From NCBI GenBank assembly GCA_020633335.1, contig JACKDU010000003.1:496001-560000 (forward strand): a DNA stretch of 64,000 bases, written 5' to 3'. The notes under the pieces were generated by a model. That model was not told where the DNA came from, searched no databases, and worked only from the letters and a program-made list of their open reading frames with translations. Source of the stretch: Myxococcales bacterium (GTDB lineage: Bacteria > Myxococcota_A > Polyangia > Nannocystales > Nannocystaceae). Shown here one piece after another: positions 18,594-26,392 of the stretch (position 1 is the stretch's first letter; the number at the start of each line of letters is the position of its first letter). A program made the position numbers and the translations under genes.

Positions 18594-20420
18594 ATGGAGT
18601 ACGTCGTCGGCATCGATCTCGGGACCACCAACAGCTGCGTGGCGATCGTCGAGAACGGCGAGCCCCGGGTGATCGCCAACAAGGCGGGGCTGCGGACCAC
18701 GCCCTCGGTGATCGCGATCTCCGAGAGCGGGCGGCGGCTGGTCGGGCACCTCGCCAAGCGCCAGCTCCTGACCAACCCGACCCACACGATCTACGCGGCC
18801 AAGCGGCTCATCGGGCGTAAGTGGGACTCGCCGAGCGCCCGCAAGGCGGCGTCGCTGGTCCCCTACGAGCTCGTCGAGGGCCCCCACGGCGACGTCCGGA
18901 TCCGGCTCCGCGAGCAGGTCTTCAGCCTCCCCGAGGTCTCGGCCTTCATCCTCCAGGAGATGCGGCTGATCGCCGAGGCCCACGTCGGCGCGCCGATCGA
19001 TCGCGCGGTGATCACGGTCCCGGCCTACTTCAACGACAACCAGCGCCAGGCGACCAAGGACGCCGGGACGATCGCCGGCCTCGAGGTCCTGCGGATCATC
19101 AACGAGCCGACCGCGGCCGCGCTCGCCTACGGCTTCGGCCGCGACCTCGAGCGCAAGGTCGCGGTCTACGACTTCGGCGGCGGCACCTTCGACATCTCGA
19201 TCCTCGACATCGGCGACGGCCTCTTCGAGGTGGTGGCGACCGGCGGCGACTCCTTCCTCGGCGGCGAGGACTTCGATCAGCGGGTGGTCGAGTACCTGAT
19301 CACCTGCATGGAGGTCGAGGACGAGGAGGCGCTCCGCGAGGATCGGGTGGCGATGCAGCGGATCCGCGACGCCGCCGAGAAGGCGCGCTGCGAGCTCTCC
19401 GAGCAGGAGAAGGCCGAGGTCGATCTCCCCTTCCTGCACACCACCGGGGCCGGCCAGGTCTACCACCTCCGCGAGACCCTGAGCCGCGGCGAGCTCGAGG
19501 ACCTCAGCGCCGACCTGGTCGAGCGGACCGTCGGGATCTGCGAGCAGGCGCTCGCCGACGCCAACCTCGAGAAGGCGTCGATCGACGACGTCGTCCTGGT
19601 CGGCGGGATGACCCGGATGCCGCTGATCCAGCGTCGGGTCGCCGAGCTCTTCGGCCGCGAGTCCTGCCAGGGGGTCAACCCCGACGAGCTGGTCGCGCTC
19701 GGGGCGGCGATCCAGGCGGCCGCGCTCGCCCACGAGACCGAGGAGGTGCTCCTCCTCGACGTCACCCCGCACAGCCTCGGGATCATGATCGCCGGCGGCT
19801 ACTTCCACCGCCTCATCGAGAAGAACACGACGGTGCCGACCCGCGCCGGCCACGTCTACACGACCACCCGCGACGATCAGAGCTCGGTCAAGCTCCTGGT
19901 CCTCCAGGGCGAGAGCGACAAGGCGGCCGACAACGAGCTCCTCGGCGAGTTCATCCTCAGCGGGCTCCGCAAGGCGCCGCGCGGGCAGGTGCAGGTCGAC
20001 GTCTCCTTCTCGATCTCGGTCGACGGGATCGTCAGCGTCTCGGCCCGCGACCTCGAGACCGGCCACGAGCAGACGATCACCGTGACCGCGAGCAGCGGCC
20101 TCACCGACGACGAGCTCCACCGCCTGATCCGCGAGTCCGACGCCTTCATGGTCGAGGCCCGCGCCTCCGAGGAGCTCGCGCGGCGGCGGCGGCAGGTCGA
20201 GCGGCTGATGGGCGAGATCCAGGCGATCGTCCCGCGGGTGCGCGAGGTGATGACCGCGACCCGCTTCGGCCGCGAGGCGCTCGGCAAGGTCGACGACGCG
20301 CTCGCCCGCGGCGACCGCGAGCTCCACATCGGCGACCCGCGCTCGCTCTCCGAGGCGATGGAGAGCCTCGAGCGGGCGCAGGTGATGCTCCGCGGGATCG
20401 CCGAGCGGAGCGGTCGCTGA
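18594..20420 (+). CDS. DnaK-family chaperone, SglK-type paralogue
   Basis: A 608-residue Hsp70. The ATPase domain has IDLGTTNSCVAIVENGEP at the start, NEPTAAALAYGFG, VYDFGGGTFDISIL and VLVGGMTRMPLI. A substrate-binding domain runs from about 380 to 500 and the helical lid is short and basic. It lacks the long Gly-rich tail and EEKN-type C-terminus of the main DnaK at 45990-47915. Myxobacteria carry many DnaK paralogues; this shape resembles M. xanthus SglK, needed for social motility and development. That link is inference. The start is the ATG at 18594, with TAGCCT at 18575-18580 as a possible -10. Neither dnaJ nor grpE is adjacent. Confidence 0.88.
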   Translation: MEYVVGIDLGTTNSCVAIVENGEPRVIANKAGLRTTPSVIAISESGRRLVGHLAKRQLLTNPTHTIYAAKRLIGRKWDSPSARKAASLVPYELVEGPHGDVRIRLREQVFSLPEVSAFILQEMRLIAEAHVGAPIDRAVITVPAYFNDNQRQATKDAGTIAGLEVLRIINEPTAAALAYGFGRDLERKVAVYDFGGGTFDISILDIGDGLFEVVATGGDSFLGGEDFDQRVVEYLITCMEVEDEEALREDRVAMQRIRDAAEKARCELSEQEKAEVDLPFLHTTGAGQVYHLRETLSRGELEDLSADLVERTVGICEQALADANLEKASIDDVVLVGGMTRMPLIQRRVAELFGRESCQGVNPDELVALGAAIQAAALAHETEEVLLLDVTPHSLGIMIAGGYFHRLIEKNTTVPTRAGHVYTTTRDDQSSVKLLVLQGESDKAADNELLGEFILSGLRKAPRGQVQVDVSFSISVDGIVSVSARDLETGHEQTITVTASSGLTDDELHRLIRESDAFMVEARASEELARRRRQVERLMGEIQAIVPRVREVMTATRFGREALGKVDDALARGDRELHIGDPRSLSEAMESLERAQVMLRGIAERSGR

Positions 20421-20429
20421 GGCGCCGGG

Positions 20430-21575
20430 CTACTTGCCGGCGACCTTGTCGATGATCGCCGGATCGACGCCGAGGTCAGCGAGCGCCGAGCGGGTGTGCT
20501 CGCCGAGGCGCGGCGCCGGCCGCTCGGGGGTCTTGCCGAGCGAGGGGAGGCTCGGACCCGGCGCCCGCAGGGTGCTCCCGCCGGGCATCGGCGTCGCCTC
20601 GACCAGGCCGCCCTCGCCGTAGGAGGGCTCGGCGAGCGCGGCCGCGACGTCGTGGACCGGCGAGACCGGGAGGTTGAGCGGGGCGACCAGCGCGAGCCAG
20701 TGTGAACGTGGCTCTTGGGACAGGCGGACCGCGACCTTCGCCCGGGCCTCGGCCCCGGACTCGCTGACGTCGAGGCCGACGGCCGCGAGCTCGGGGAGGC
20801 CGATCGCCGCGGCGAAGGCGATCCAGAACTTCGGCTCGAGGCAGCCGACCGCGAGATCGAGCCCGTCGCCGCAGCGGTAGGTCCCGTAGGCCGCGATCGA
20901 TCCGCCGAGGAGGCGCTGCGAGATCGGCTCGGCGCCCGTCGCCGCCTCCGCCCACACCCAGGTCATGAACTGGAGCGGCGCCTGGGCGAGGGGCTGGCTG
21001 ATGTGGCCGCCCTCGCCGGTGCGGTGGCGGCGGAGGAGGGCCGCGAGGATCGCCGAGCAGGCGAGGGTGCCGGCCGTGCAGTCGGCGAGCTGGACCGCCG
21101 GGATCCCGGGGCCCTGGAGGCGGTCGAGGAGGCCGCTCATCGCCGTGAAGTTGAGGTCGTGGCCGACCGCGTCGCCGCTGGCGAAGCCCGGGAGCGAGAC
21201 CGTGATCAGCGCCGGGTTGGCCGCCCGCAGGCCGTCGAGGCCGAGGCCCCAGCGGTCGAGGGTGCCGGGCCGGAAGCTCTCGATGAGCACGTCGGCCTTG
21301 CCCGCGAGCGCCCGCAGGAGCTCGCCGCCGGCCGGCGAGCGGAGGTCGCAGGTGACCGACTCGGCGCCGCGGAAGAAGACGCAGAAGCCGACGCCGATCC
21401 CGTCGATCGTCGGCGGCGTGTAGCGCATCAGATCGCCGGTGCGGGGATCCTCGATCTTGATCACCCGCGCGCCGAGGTCGAGGAGCATGCGGGCGAGGAC
21501 CGCCCCGGGGAGCATGCGGCTGGCGTCGACGACGACGACGCCCTCGAGGGGGAGGGGGCTCTGGCCTGGCTGCAT
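20430..21575 (-). CDS. CaiB/BaiF-family CoA enzyme, alpha-methylacyl-CoA racemase-like
   Basis: A 381-residue family III CoA-transferase fold protein: LEGVVVVDASRMLPGAVLARML at the N-terminus, then ESFRPGTLDRWGLG and TVSLPGFASGDAVGHDLNF. The GHDLNF histidine and the Asp in PAVQLADCTAG match the catalytic His/Asp pair of alpha-methylacyl-CoA racemase. I therefore favour racemase over CoA transferase, though transferase remains possible. Probably acts on branched-chain acyl-CoA in the cytoplasm. It converges on the DnaK-like gene with a 9-bp gap. A palindrome copy at 20708-20723 encodes LSQEP. Confidence 0.85.
   Translation of the reverse strand: MQPGQSPLPLEGVVVVDASRMLPGAVLARMLLDLGARVIKIEDPRTGDLMRYTPPTIDGIGVGFCVFFRGAESVTCDLRSPAGGELLRALAGKADVLIESFRPGTLDRWGLGLDGLRAANPALITVSLPGFASGDAVGHDLNFTAMSGLLDRLQGPGIPAVQLADCTAGTLACSAILAALLRRHRTGEGGHISQPLAQAPLQFMTWVWAEAATGAEPISQRLLGGSIAAYGTYRCGDGLDLAVGCLEPKFWIAFAAAIGLPELAAVGLDVSESGAEARAKVAVRLSQEPRSHWLALVAPLNLPVSPVHDVAAALAEPSYGEGGLVEATPMPGGSTLRAPGPSLPSLGKTPERPAPRLGEHTRSALADLGVDPAIIDKVAGK
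20708..20723. repeat. Dispersed 16-bp palindrome, copy in CaiB-family gene
   Basis: Coding strand reads CTGTCCCAAGAGCCAC, encoding LSQEP. It is nearly identical to the copies at 38014 and 58283, which are read in the same frame as LAQET and LSQET. Confidence 0.45.
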
Positions 21576-21663
21576 CGGCCGCGAGCCTAGTGCCCCGCGG
21601 CGGAATTCGCCACGGCTCTCGGTCGCGCTCGTCGCCGCTCGGGGGGAATTTCGGAGCGACCCG

Positions 21664-22326
21664 CTAGCTGCTCTGGCGGGGCGGCGGCGGCGGTCCGGCC
21701 CGGCGGTGGGGGCCGCTGCGGCCGGGGATCGCCACCTTGAGGTAGTCGCTGAGCATGATCTCGACCTCGCGGCGGAGATCCATCGCGTCGCCGTTGTTGG
21801 TGATCACGTAGTCGGCGAGCTTCTGGCGGGTCTTGTCGTCGAGCTGGGCGGCCATCCGCGCCCGGATCGCGGCGGCGTCGAGGTTGTCGCGGGCGCCGAC
21901 CCGGGCGATCCGGAGATCGTCGCGGGTGGTGACGACGATCACCCCGTCCATCATCTCCTCGAGCTTGTTCTCGAAGAGGAGCGGGACCTCGTAGACGACC
22001 TTGGTGTGGCCGGCCTTCTCGAGGGCGTCGAGGACCTCCTCGAAGCGCTCGCGGATCCGCGGATGAAGGAGGCGCTCGAGGGCGACCCGCTGCTCGGGAT
22101 CGGCGAAGACGATCGCCCCGAGCTTCGACCGGTCGAGGTGCCCCTGGGCGTCGAGGATCTCGTCGCCGAAGAGCGCGACGACCGCGGCGAGCCCCGGCGA
22201 TCCCGGCGTCACCACCATCCGCGAGAGCTCATCCGCCGAGACCACCGGGATCCCGTACTCCTCGAGGATCGCGGCGACCGTCGACTTGCCGCTGCCGATC
22301 CCCCCGGTCAGGCCGTAGACGTGCAT
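21664..22326 (-). CDS. coaE: Dephospho-CoA kinase
   Basis: About 220 residues. The P-loop GLTGGIGSGKSTVA is at the N-terminus, then VVSADELSR, HPRIRERF and VVYEVPLLFE, the standard CoaE signature blocks. It phosphorylates the 3'-OH of dephospho-CoA in the last step of CoA synthesis. The C-terminus is a Gly/Pro/Arg-rich tail not needed for the fold. The start is the ATG at 22324-22326; GGAGG lies only 2 nt before it, so the ribosome-site spacing is odd, but no better in-frame start exists. Divergent from engB. Confidence 0.92.
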   Translation of the reverse strand: MHVYGLTGGIGSGKSTVAAILEEYGIPVVSADELSRMVVTPGSPGLAAVVALFGDEILDAQGHLDRSKLGAIVFADPEQRVALERLLHPRIRERFEEVLDALEKAGHTKVVYEVPLLFENKLEEMMDGVIVVTTRDDLRIARVGARDNLDAAAIRARMAAQLDDKTRQKLADYVITNNGDAMDLRREVEIMLSDYLKVAIPGRSGPHRRAGPPPPPRQSS

Positions 22327-22358
22327 CACCTCCAGCGTAGGAGCCCAGGGGATTCCTG

Positions 22359-22364
22359 TATAGT
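22359..22364 (+). promoter_or_regulatory. Putative -10 element of engB
   Basis: TATAGT, close to the TATAAT consensus and 15 bp before the engB start. No convincing -35 was found 16-18 bp upstream. The predicted mRNA leader is about 9 nt. Confidence 0.35.
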
Positions 22365-22379
22365 CGCGGCGCCCACGCG

Positions 22380-23042
22380 ATGACCTCCGCAACCGAGACC
22401 AAGGGTGGATGGCGGGTCGTGTCCGCGAGCTTCGAGCTCTCGGCCCCGACCCTCGACGCTTGCCCGCCCGCGACCCTCCCGGAGATCGCGGTCGGCGGGC
22501 GCTCGAACGTCGGCAAGTCGAGCCTCCTCAACGCCTTCGCCGGGCAGCGCGGCCTCGCCCGCGTGAGCCGGACGCCGGGGCGCACCCGCCTCCTCAATTT
22601 CTTCAAGATCACGCTGAGGCACCCGAAGCTCGGCGATCGCGTCTTTCGCTGGGTCGATCTCCCGGGCTACGGCTTCGCGGCCGCCCACGCGTCGATCCGC
22701 GAGACCTTCGGGCCGATGATCGAGGGCTATCTCCAGGGGCGCGGCGTCCTCTGCGAGCTGATGGTGCTCATCGACGTCCGCCGCGGCGCCGGCGACCAGG
22801 ACCGCCAGCTCCTCGAGTACGCGGCCGCGCGCCAGCTGCCGGCGCGGGTGGTCGGGACCAAGGCGGACAAGCTCGGCAAGGCGGAGCGGGGCCTCGTCGG
22901 CCGCGAGCTCGCGGCCAGCGTCGGCCTCCCGCAGACGGCGATCTGCCTGACCAGCGCGAGCACCGGGCTGGGCCTCGGCGACGACGGCCGCGGCGGGCTC
23001 GCGCGGCTCCTCGCCCGGCGGATCGACGATGCCCGGATCTGA
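22380..23042 (+). CDS. engB: Ribosome biogenesis GTPase EngB (YsxC/YihA)
   Basis: A 220-residue TrmE-Era-EngA-EngB-type GTPase. G1 is GGRSNVGKSSLLNAF (about residues 41-55), G3 is DLPGYGFA, G4 is TKADK and G5 is TSA. RTPGRTRLLNFF holds the switch I Thr. The length is usual for EngB. It assists late 50S subunit assembly. The stop overlaps the rimI start by 14 nt, so the two are co-translated. Confidence 0.93.
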   Translation: MTSATETKGGWRVVSASFELSAPTLDACPPATLPEIAVGGRSNVGKSSLLNAFAGQRGLARVSRTPGRTRLLNFFKITLRHPKLGDRVFRWVDLPGYGFAAAHASIRETFGPMIEGYLQGRGVLCELMVLIDVRRGAGDQDRQLLEYAAARQLPARVVGTKADKLGKAERGLVGRELAASVGLPQTAICLTSASTGLGLGDDGRGGLARLLARRIDDARI

Positions 23043-23511
23043 GCCCGGATCTGGGCCCGGAGCTGGGCCCTGCTGGACGATCCGCCGGGCGAGCGCCGCC
23101 GAGATCCCGGCGATCGTCGCCCTCGAGGCCGAGGGCTTCGCGCGCCCGTGGAACGCGGCGATCTACGGCGAGGAGATCGGCCGCGCCGGGGCCTGGACCC
23201 TGGTGGCCGAGGGGGAGGGCGGGGCGATCGTCGGCTTCGTCTGCGCCTGGAAGGTCCTCGACGCCTGCCACCTCCTGCGGATCGCCAGCCGCGGCGAGCT
23301 CCGCGGGCGCGGGATCGGCCGGGCGCTGGTCGAGCACCTCGCCGGGCTCGCCCGCGCCGCCGGCTGCGTCCACGTCGAGCTCGAGGTCGCCAGCCAGAAC
23401 GCGCCGGCGATCCGCCTCTACGAGCGCTGCGGCTTCGAGGTCGTCGGTCGAAGGCCGCGCTACTACCGCGATCCCGTCGATGACGCGCTCCTGATGAACC
23501 TGCCGCTCTGA
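23029..23511 (+). CDS. rimI: Ribosomal-protein-alanine N-acetyltransferase
   Basis: A 160-residue GNAT acetyltransferase. The acetyl-CoA-binding loop is RGRGIGRALVEHL, followed by ELEVASQNAPAIRLYERCGF and RRPRYYRDPVDDALLMNL, the RimI-specific C-terminal pattern. It acetylates the N-terminal alanine of ribosomal protein S18. The first 15 residues are Gly/Pro/Ser-rich and lie in the overlap with engB, so the true start could be a little downstream. A GNAT fold is certain; the S18 target is by family. Confidence 0.88.
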   Translation: MPGSEPGSGPGAGPCWTIRRASAAEIPAIVALEAEGFARPWNAAIYGEEIGRAGAWTLVAEGEGGAIVGFVCAWKVLDACHLLRIASRGELRGRGIGRALVEHLAGLARAAGCVHVELEVASQNAPAIRLYERCGFEVVGRRPRYYRDPVDDALLMNLPL

Positions 23512-23600
23512 GCCCGGCTCGTCGGCCGCTGCGAGCCCGGTCACGTCCGCGCGCCGGGCGCGGCGTTTACCGGCCCGCTCGCTTGCCGTATGTAGCCCCC

Positions 23601-24407
23601 GTGTCCGCGAGCACCTTCAGCGCGACGGTCGAGGCCCGGCGCACCCTCGGCGGCGGCTACTTCGTCCTCTCGCTCTGCGCCGACGCGCCGACGCCGATCG
23701 CCGAGGCGACGCCCGGCCAGTTCGTGATGGTCCGCGGGGCGTGGGGGCGCGACCTCCTCAACCCGCGCGCCTTCTCGGTGCTCGCGTTCGACGACGCCCG
23801 CCGCTTCTCGATCCTCGCCAAGGTCTTCGGGCGCGGGACCGCCCGCCTCGCCGAGGCCGAGCCGGGCGATCCGATGAGCGTCACGGGCCCCCTCGGCCGC
23901 GGCTTCCCGGCGCCGCGCGAGGGCCGGGTGCAGCTCCTGGTCGCCGGCGGCGTCGGCCTCCCGCCGCTCCACCTCCAGGCCCGCCAGGCGGCGGCCGCCG
24001 GGCGCCCGGCGGCGGTCGAGATGCTCTACGGCGGGCGCTCCCGCGCCGATCTCGTCCTCGTCGACGATCTCGAGGGCTGGGGTACGCCGCTCGCGCTCGC
24101 CACCGAGGACGGCAGCGTCGGCGCCCGCGGTCGGGTCACCGCGCTCCTCGAGGAGCGCCTGGCGATCGCGCGGGCGCGCGGCGAGGCGGTCGAGATCCTC
24201 GCCTGCGGGCCGACGCCGATGCTCGCCGCGGTCCGCCGGATCGGCCTCGACGCCGGCGTCGCCACCTTCCTCTGCCTCGAGGAGCAGATGGCCTGCGGCT
24301 TCGGGGTCTGCCTCGGCTGCGCGGTCCCGGTCCACGGCCCGCGGCCCTACCGCTACTGCTGCACCGACGGCCCGGTCTTCCCGGCCGAGGAGGTCCGTTG
24401 GCCATGA
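23601..24407 (+). CDS. pyrK: Dihydroorotate dehydrogenase electron transfer subunit
   Basis: About 268 residues of the ferredoxin-reductase type. The FAD-binding barrel carries NPRAFSVLAFDDARR. The NAD-binding domain has LLVAGGVGLPPLHL and ILACGPTPMLAAV. The C-terminal [2Fe-2S] motif is EEQMACGFGVCLGCAVP followed by CCTDGP. It passes electrons from PyrD to NAD+. I prefer the GTG at 23601; a TTG at 23583 is in frame and would add six residues. The last 4 nt overlap pyrD (ATGA), and the pair would form the class 1B enzyme. Confidence 0.92.
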   Translation: MSASTFSATVEARRTLGGGYFVLSLCADAPTPIAEATPGQFVMVRGAWGRDLLNPRAFSVLAFDDARRFSILAKVFGRGTARLAEAEPGDPMSVTGPLGRGFPAPREGRVQLLVAGGVGLPPLHLQARQAAAAGRPAAVEMLYGGRSRADLVLVDDLEGWGTPLALATEDGSVGARGRVTALLEERLAIARARGEAVEILACGPTPMLAAVRRIGLDAGVATFLCLEEQMACGFGVCLGCAVPVHGPRPYRYCCTDGPVFPAEEVRWP

Positions 24408-25396
24408 GCGCGCCGCCGCCCGCACACGCCCCGCTGGCCCCGGAGGCCGTCGATCTCCGGACCCGCTTCGCCGGCCTCGAGCTCCAGACCCCGCTCCTCG
24501 CGGCCTCGGGCTGCTTCGCCTACGGCCAGCAATTCGCCGCCTTCACCGACCTCCGCCGCCTCGGCGGCCTGGTCACCAAGGGGATCTCGCCCGCGCCGCG
24601 CTACGGCAACCCGGTCCCGCGGATCTGCGAGACCGCGGCCGGGATGCTCAATTCGATCGGCCTCGAGAACGTCGGCGTCGACGCCTTCCTCGCCGACAAG
24701 CTCCCCTTCCTCCGCGACCTCGGGGTCAGCGTCTGGGTCAACTTCTTCGGCACCGACTTCCCGACCTACGTCGAGTGCGCGGAGCGGCTCTCGGCGGGCG
24801 CCGGCGCCGGGATCGACGTCCTCGAGATGAACATCTCGTGCCCCAACATCAAGCACGGCGGGATCGAGTTCGGCACGGTGCCCGAGGTCGCGCACCGCCT
24901 CACCAAGGCCTGCGTCGAGGCCTCGTCGATCCCGATCGTCGTCAAGCTGAGCCCGAACGCCGGCGACATCGTCGGCATGGCCCAGGCGGTCAAGGAGGCG
25001 GGCGCGGCCGGGGTCTCGCTGATCAACACGATCACCGGGATGGCGATCGACGTCCGCCGCCGGCGGCCGCGGATCGCCACGACCTACGGCGGCCTCTCGG
25101 GCCCGGCGATCAAGCCGATCGCCCTGCGGATGGTCCACCAGGTCGCCCGGGCGCTCCCGGATCTGCCGATCTGCGGGATCGGCGGGGTGATGAGCGGCGA
25201 GGACGCGCTCGAGTTCCTGATGGCCGGGGCCACCACGGTCCAGGTCGGCACCGCGCTCTTCGCGGAGCCCGGGGCGATCGTCCGGATCACCGAGGAGCTG
25301 CGGGCGCTCATGGGCGAGCTCGGGATCGCGGACGTCGTCGCGGCCGTGGGCGTCCTCGAGGCGATCCCGCCCGAGGTCCCCTACGTGCCCGCCTGA
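24404..25396 (+). CDS. pyrD: Dihydroorotate dehydrogenase, class 1B catalytic subunit
   Basis: About 330 residues. FMN/TIM-barrel motifs include NSIGLENVGVDAF, EMNISCPNIKHGG (with the catalytic Cys typical of class 1), VVKLSPNAGDI, GGLSGPAIKPIALRMV and ICGIGGVMSGEDALEFLMAG. It oxidises dihydroorotate to orotate in pyrimidine synthesis. The ATG at 24404 overlaps the pyrK stop and has GGAGG 10 nt upstream. An open frame extends upstream to 23741 but is the shadow of pyrK. Confidence 0.94.
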   Translation: MSAPPPAHAPLAPEAVDLRTRFAGLELQTPLLAASGCFAYGQQFAAFTDLRRLGGLVTKGISPAPRYGNPVPRICETAAGMLNSIGLENVGVDAFLADKLPFLRDLGVSVWVNFFGTDFPTYVECAERLSAGAGAGIDVLEMNISCPNIKHGGIEFGTVPEVAHRLTKACVEASSIPIVVKLSPNAGDIVGMAQAVKEAGAAGVSLINTITGMAIDVRRRRPRIATTYGGLSGPAIKPIALRMVHQVARALPDLPICGIGGVMSGEDALEFLMAGATTVQVGTALFAEPGAIVRITEELRALMGELGIADVVAAVGVLEAIPPEVPYVPA

Positions 25397-25474
25397 TCGG
25401 GGGAGGGCGGGGGCGCGCAGGGCTCTTCCGCCTCTGCGGGGGCGGAGTCGGGGTCGGGAGGCCGCGAACGTCGC

Positions 25475-25503
25475 TTGCGACGAGCGAGAGGGCTCGTTAG
25501 GCT
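25475..25503 (+). promoter_or_regulatory. Putative promoter of psd, leaderless arrangement
   Basis: TTGCGA (25475-25480), exactly 17 bp, TAGGCT (25498-25503), then 10 bp to the psd ATG. Transcription would start at or within a few bases of the start codon. No Shine-Dalgarno sequence is visible. Confidence 0.45.
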
Positions 25504-25513
25504 GTCCCGGTTG

Positions 25514-26392
25514 ATGCCGGAGCGGCCAATTCCGTGGAGAGCACGCCTTGCGGCGGCGCTCGTCGATGTTTCACCCCAGTGGGGGGTCATGACCGCGAGC
25601 AAGCTAGTCGGCGCGGCCGCCCGCGCCCGGCTCCCGCGTTCGGTCAGCAAGCCGGCGATCGCCGCGTACGTGAAGGTCTTCGGGGTCGATCTCGGCGACG
25701 TCGATCGCGCGTCGCATGACGATGGCTACGACTCCTTCGACGCCTTCTTCACCCGTCGCCTCCGCCGCGGCGCGCGGTCGATCGACCGCGCCACCGAGGC
25801 GATCGTCGCCCCCTGCGACGGCCTCCTCCGTGAGGTCGTCGAGGTCCGCGACGGCGTGACGGTCAACGCCAAGGGCTTCCCGCTCTCGATCGCCGAGTTG
25901 GTCGCGGACGACGCCCTCGCCCAGCAATTCGAGGGGGGGATGGCGGCGACGATCTACCTCCACCCCCGCGACTACCACCGGGTCCACGCCCCCTGCGACG
26001 CGCTCGCCGAGGAGGTGATCCTGGTGCCCGGCCGCCTCCTGCCGGTGACCGACGCGGCGCTCGATCGGGTGCCCAGCCTCTTCACGCTCAACGAGCGGAT
26101 GGTCCACGTCCTCGACACGATCCACGGCAAGATGGCCGTGGTGATGGTCGCGGCCTTCGGCGTCGGCCACATGAGCTGTGTGTACCGTCACCTCGCGGCC
26201 CACCCGACCGACGTCCAGCGGGTCCCCTGCGCCCCGCCGCCGCGTCTCCGCAAGGGCGACGAGATCGGCATCTTCCACCTCGGCTCGACGGTCGTCCTGG
26301 TGACGGAGCCCGGCGTCGAGGCGGTGAAAATGACCCTCCCGCAGCCGCTTCGGCTCGGGCAGACCATCTTGCAAGGACGAGCGAAGCCATGA
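25514..26392 (+). CDS. psd: Phosphatidylserine decarboxylase proenzyme
   Basis: About 292 residues. The autocleavage motif LGST occurs in IFHLGSTVVLV near residue 254, giving the pyruvoyl group on the alpha chain. IYLHPRDYHRVHAP, DSFDAFFTRRL and VAPCDGLL are standard for the membrane-bound bacterial type. It converts phosphatidylserine to phosphatidylethanolamine. The start is the ATG at 25514; an upstream GTG at 25475 coincides with the putative -35 and is less likely. The stop overlaps the methyltransferase start by 4 nt. Confidence 0.93.
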   Translation: MPERPIPWRARLAAALVDVSPQWGVMTASKLVGAAARARLPRSVSKPAIAAYVKVFGVDLGDVDRASHDDGYDSFDAFFTRRLRRGARSIDRATEAIVAPCDGLLREVVEVRDGVTVNAKGFPLSIAELVADDALAQQFEGGMAATIYLHPRDYHRVHAPCDALAEEVILVPGRLLPVTDAALDRVPSLFTLNERMVHVLDTIHGKMAVVMVAAFGVGHMSCVYRHLAAHPTDVQRVPCAPPPRLRKGDEIGIFHLGSTVVLVTEPGVEAVKMTLPQPLRLGQTILQGRAKP

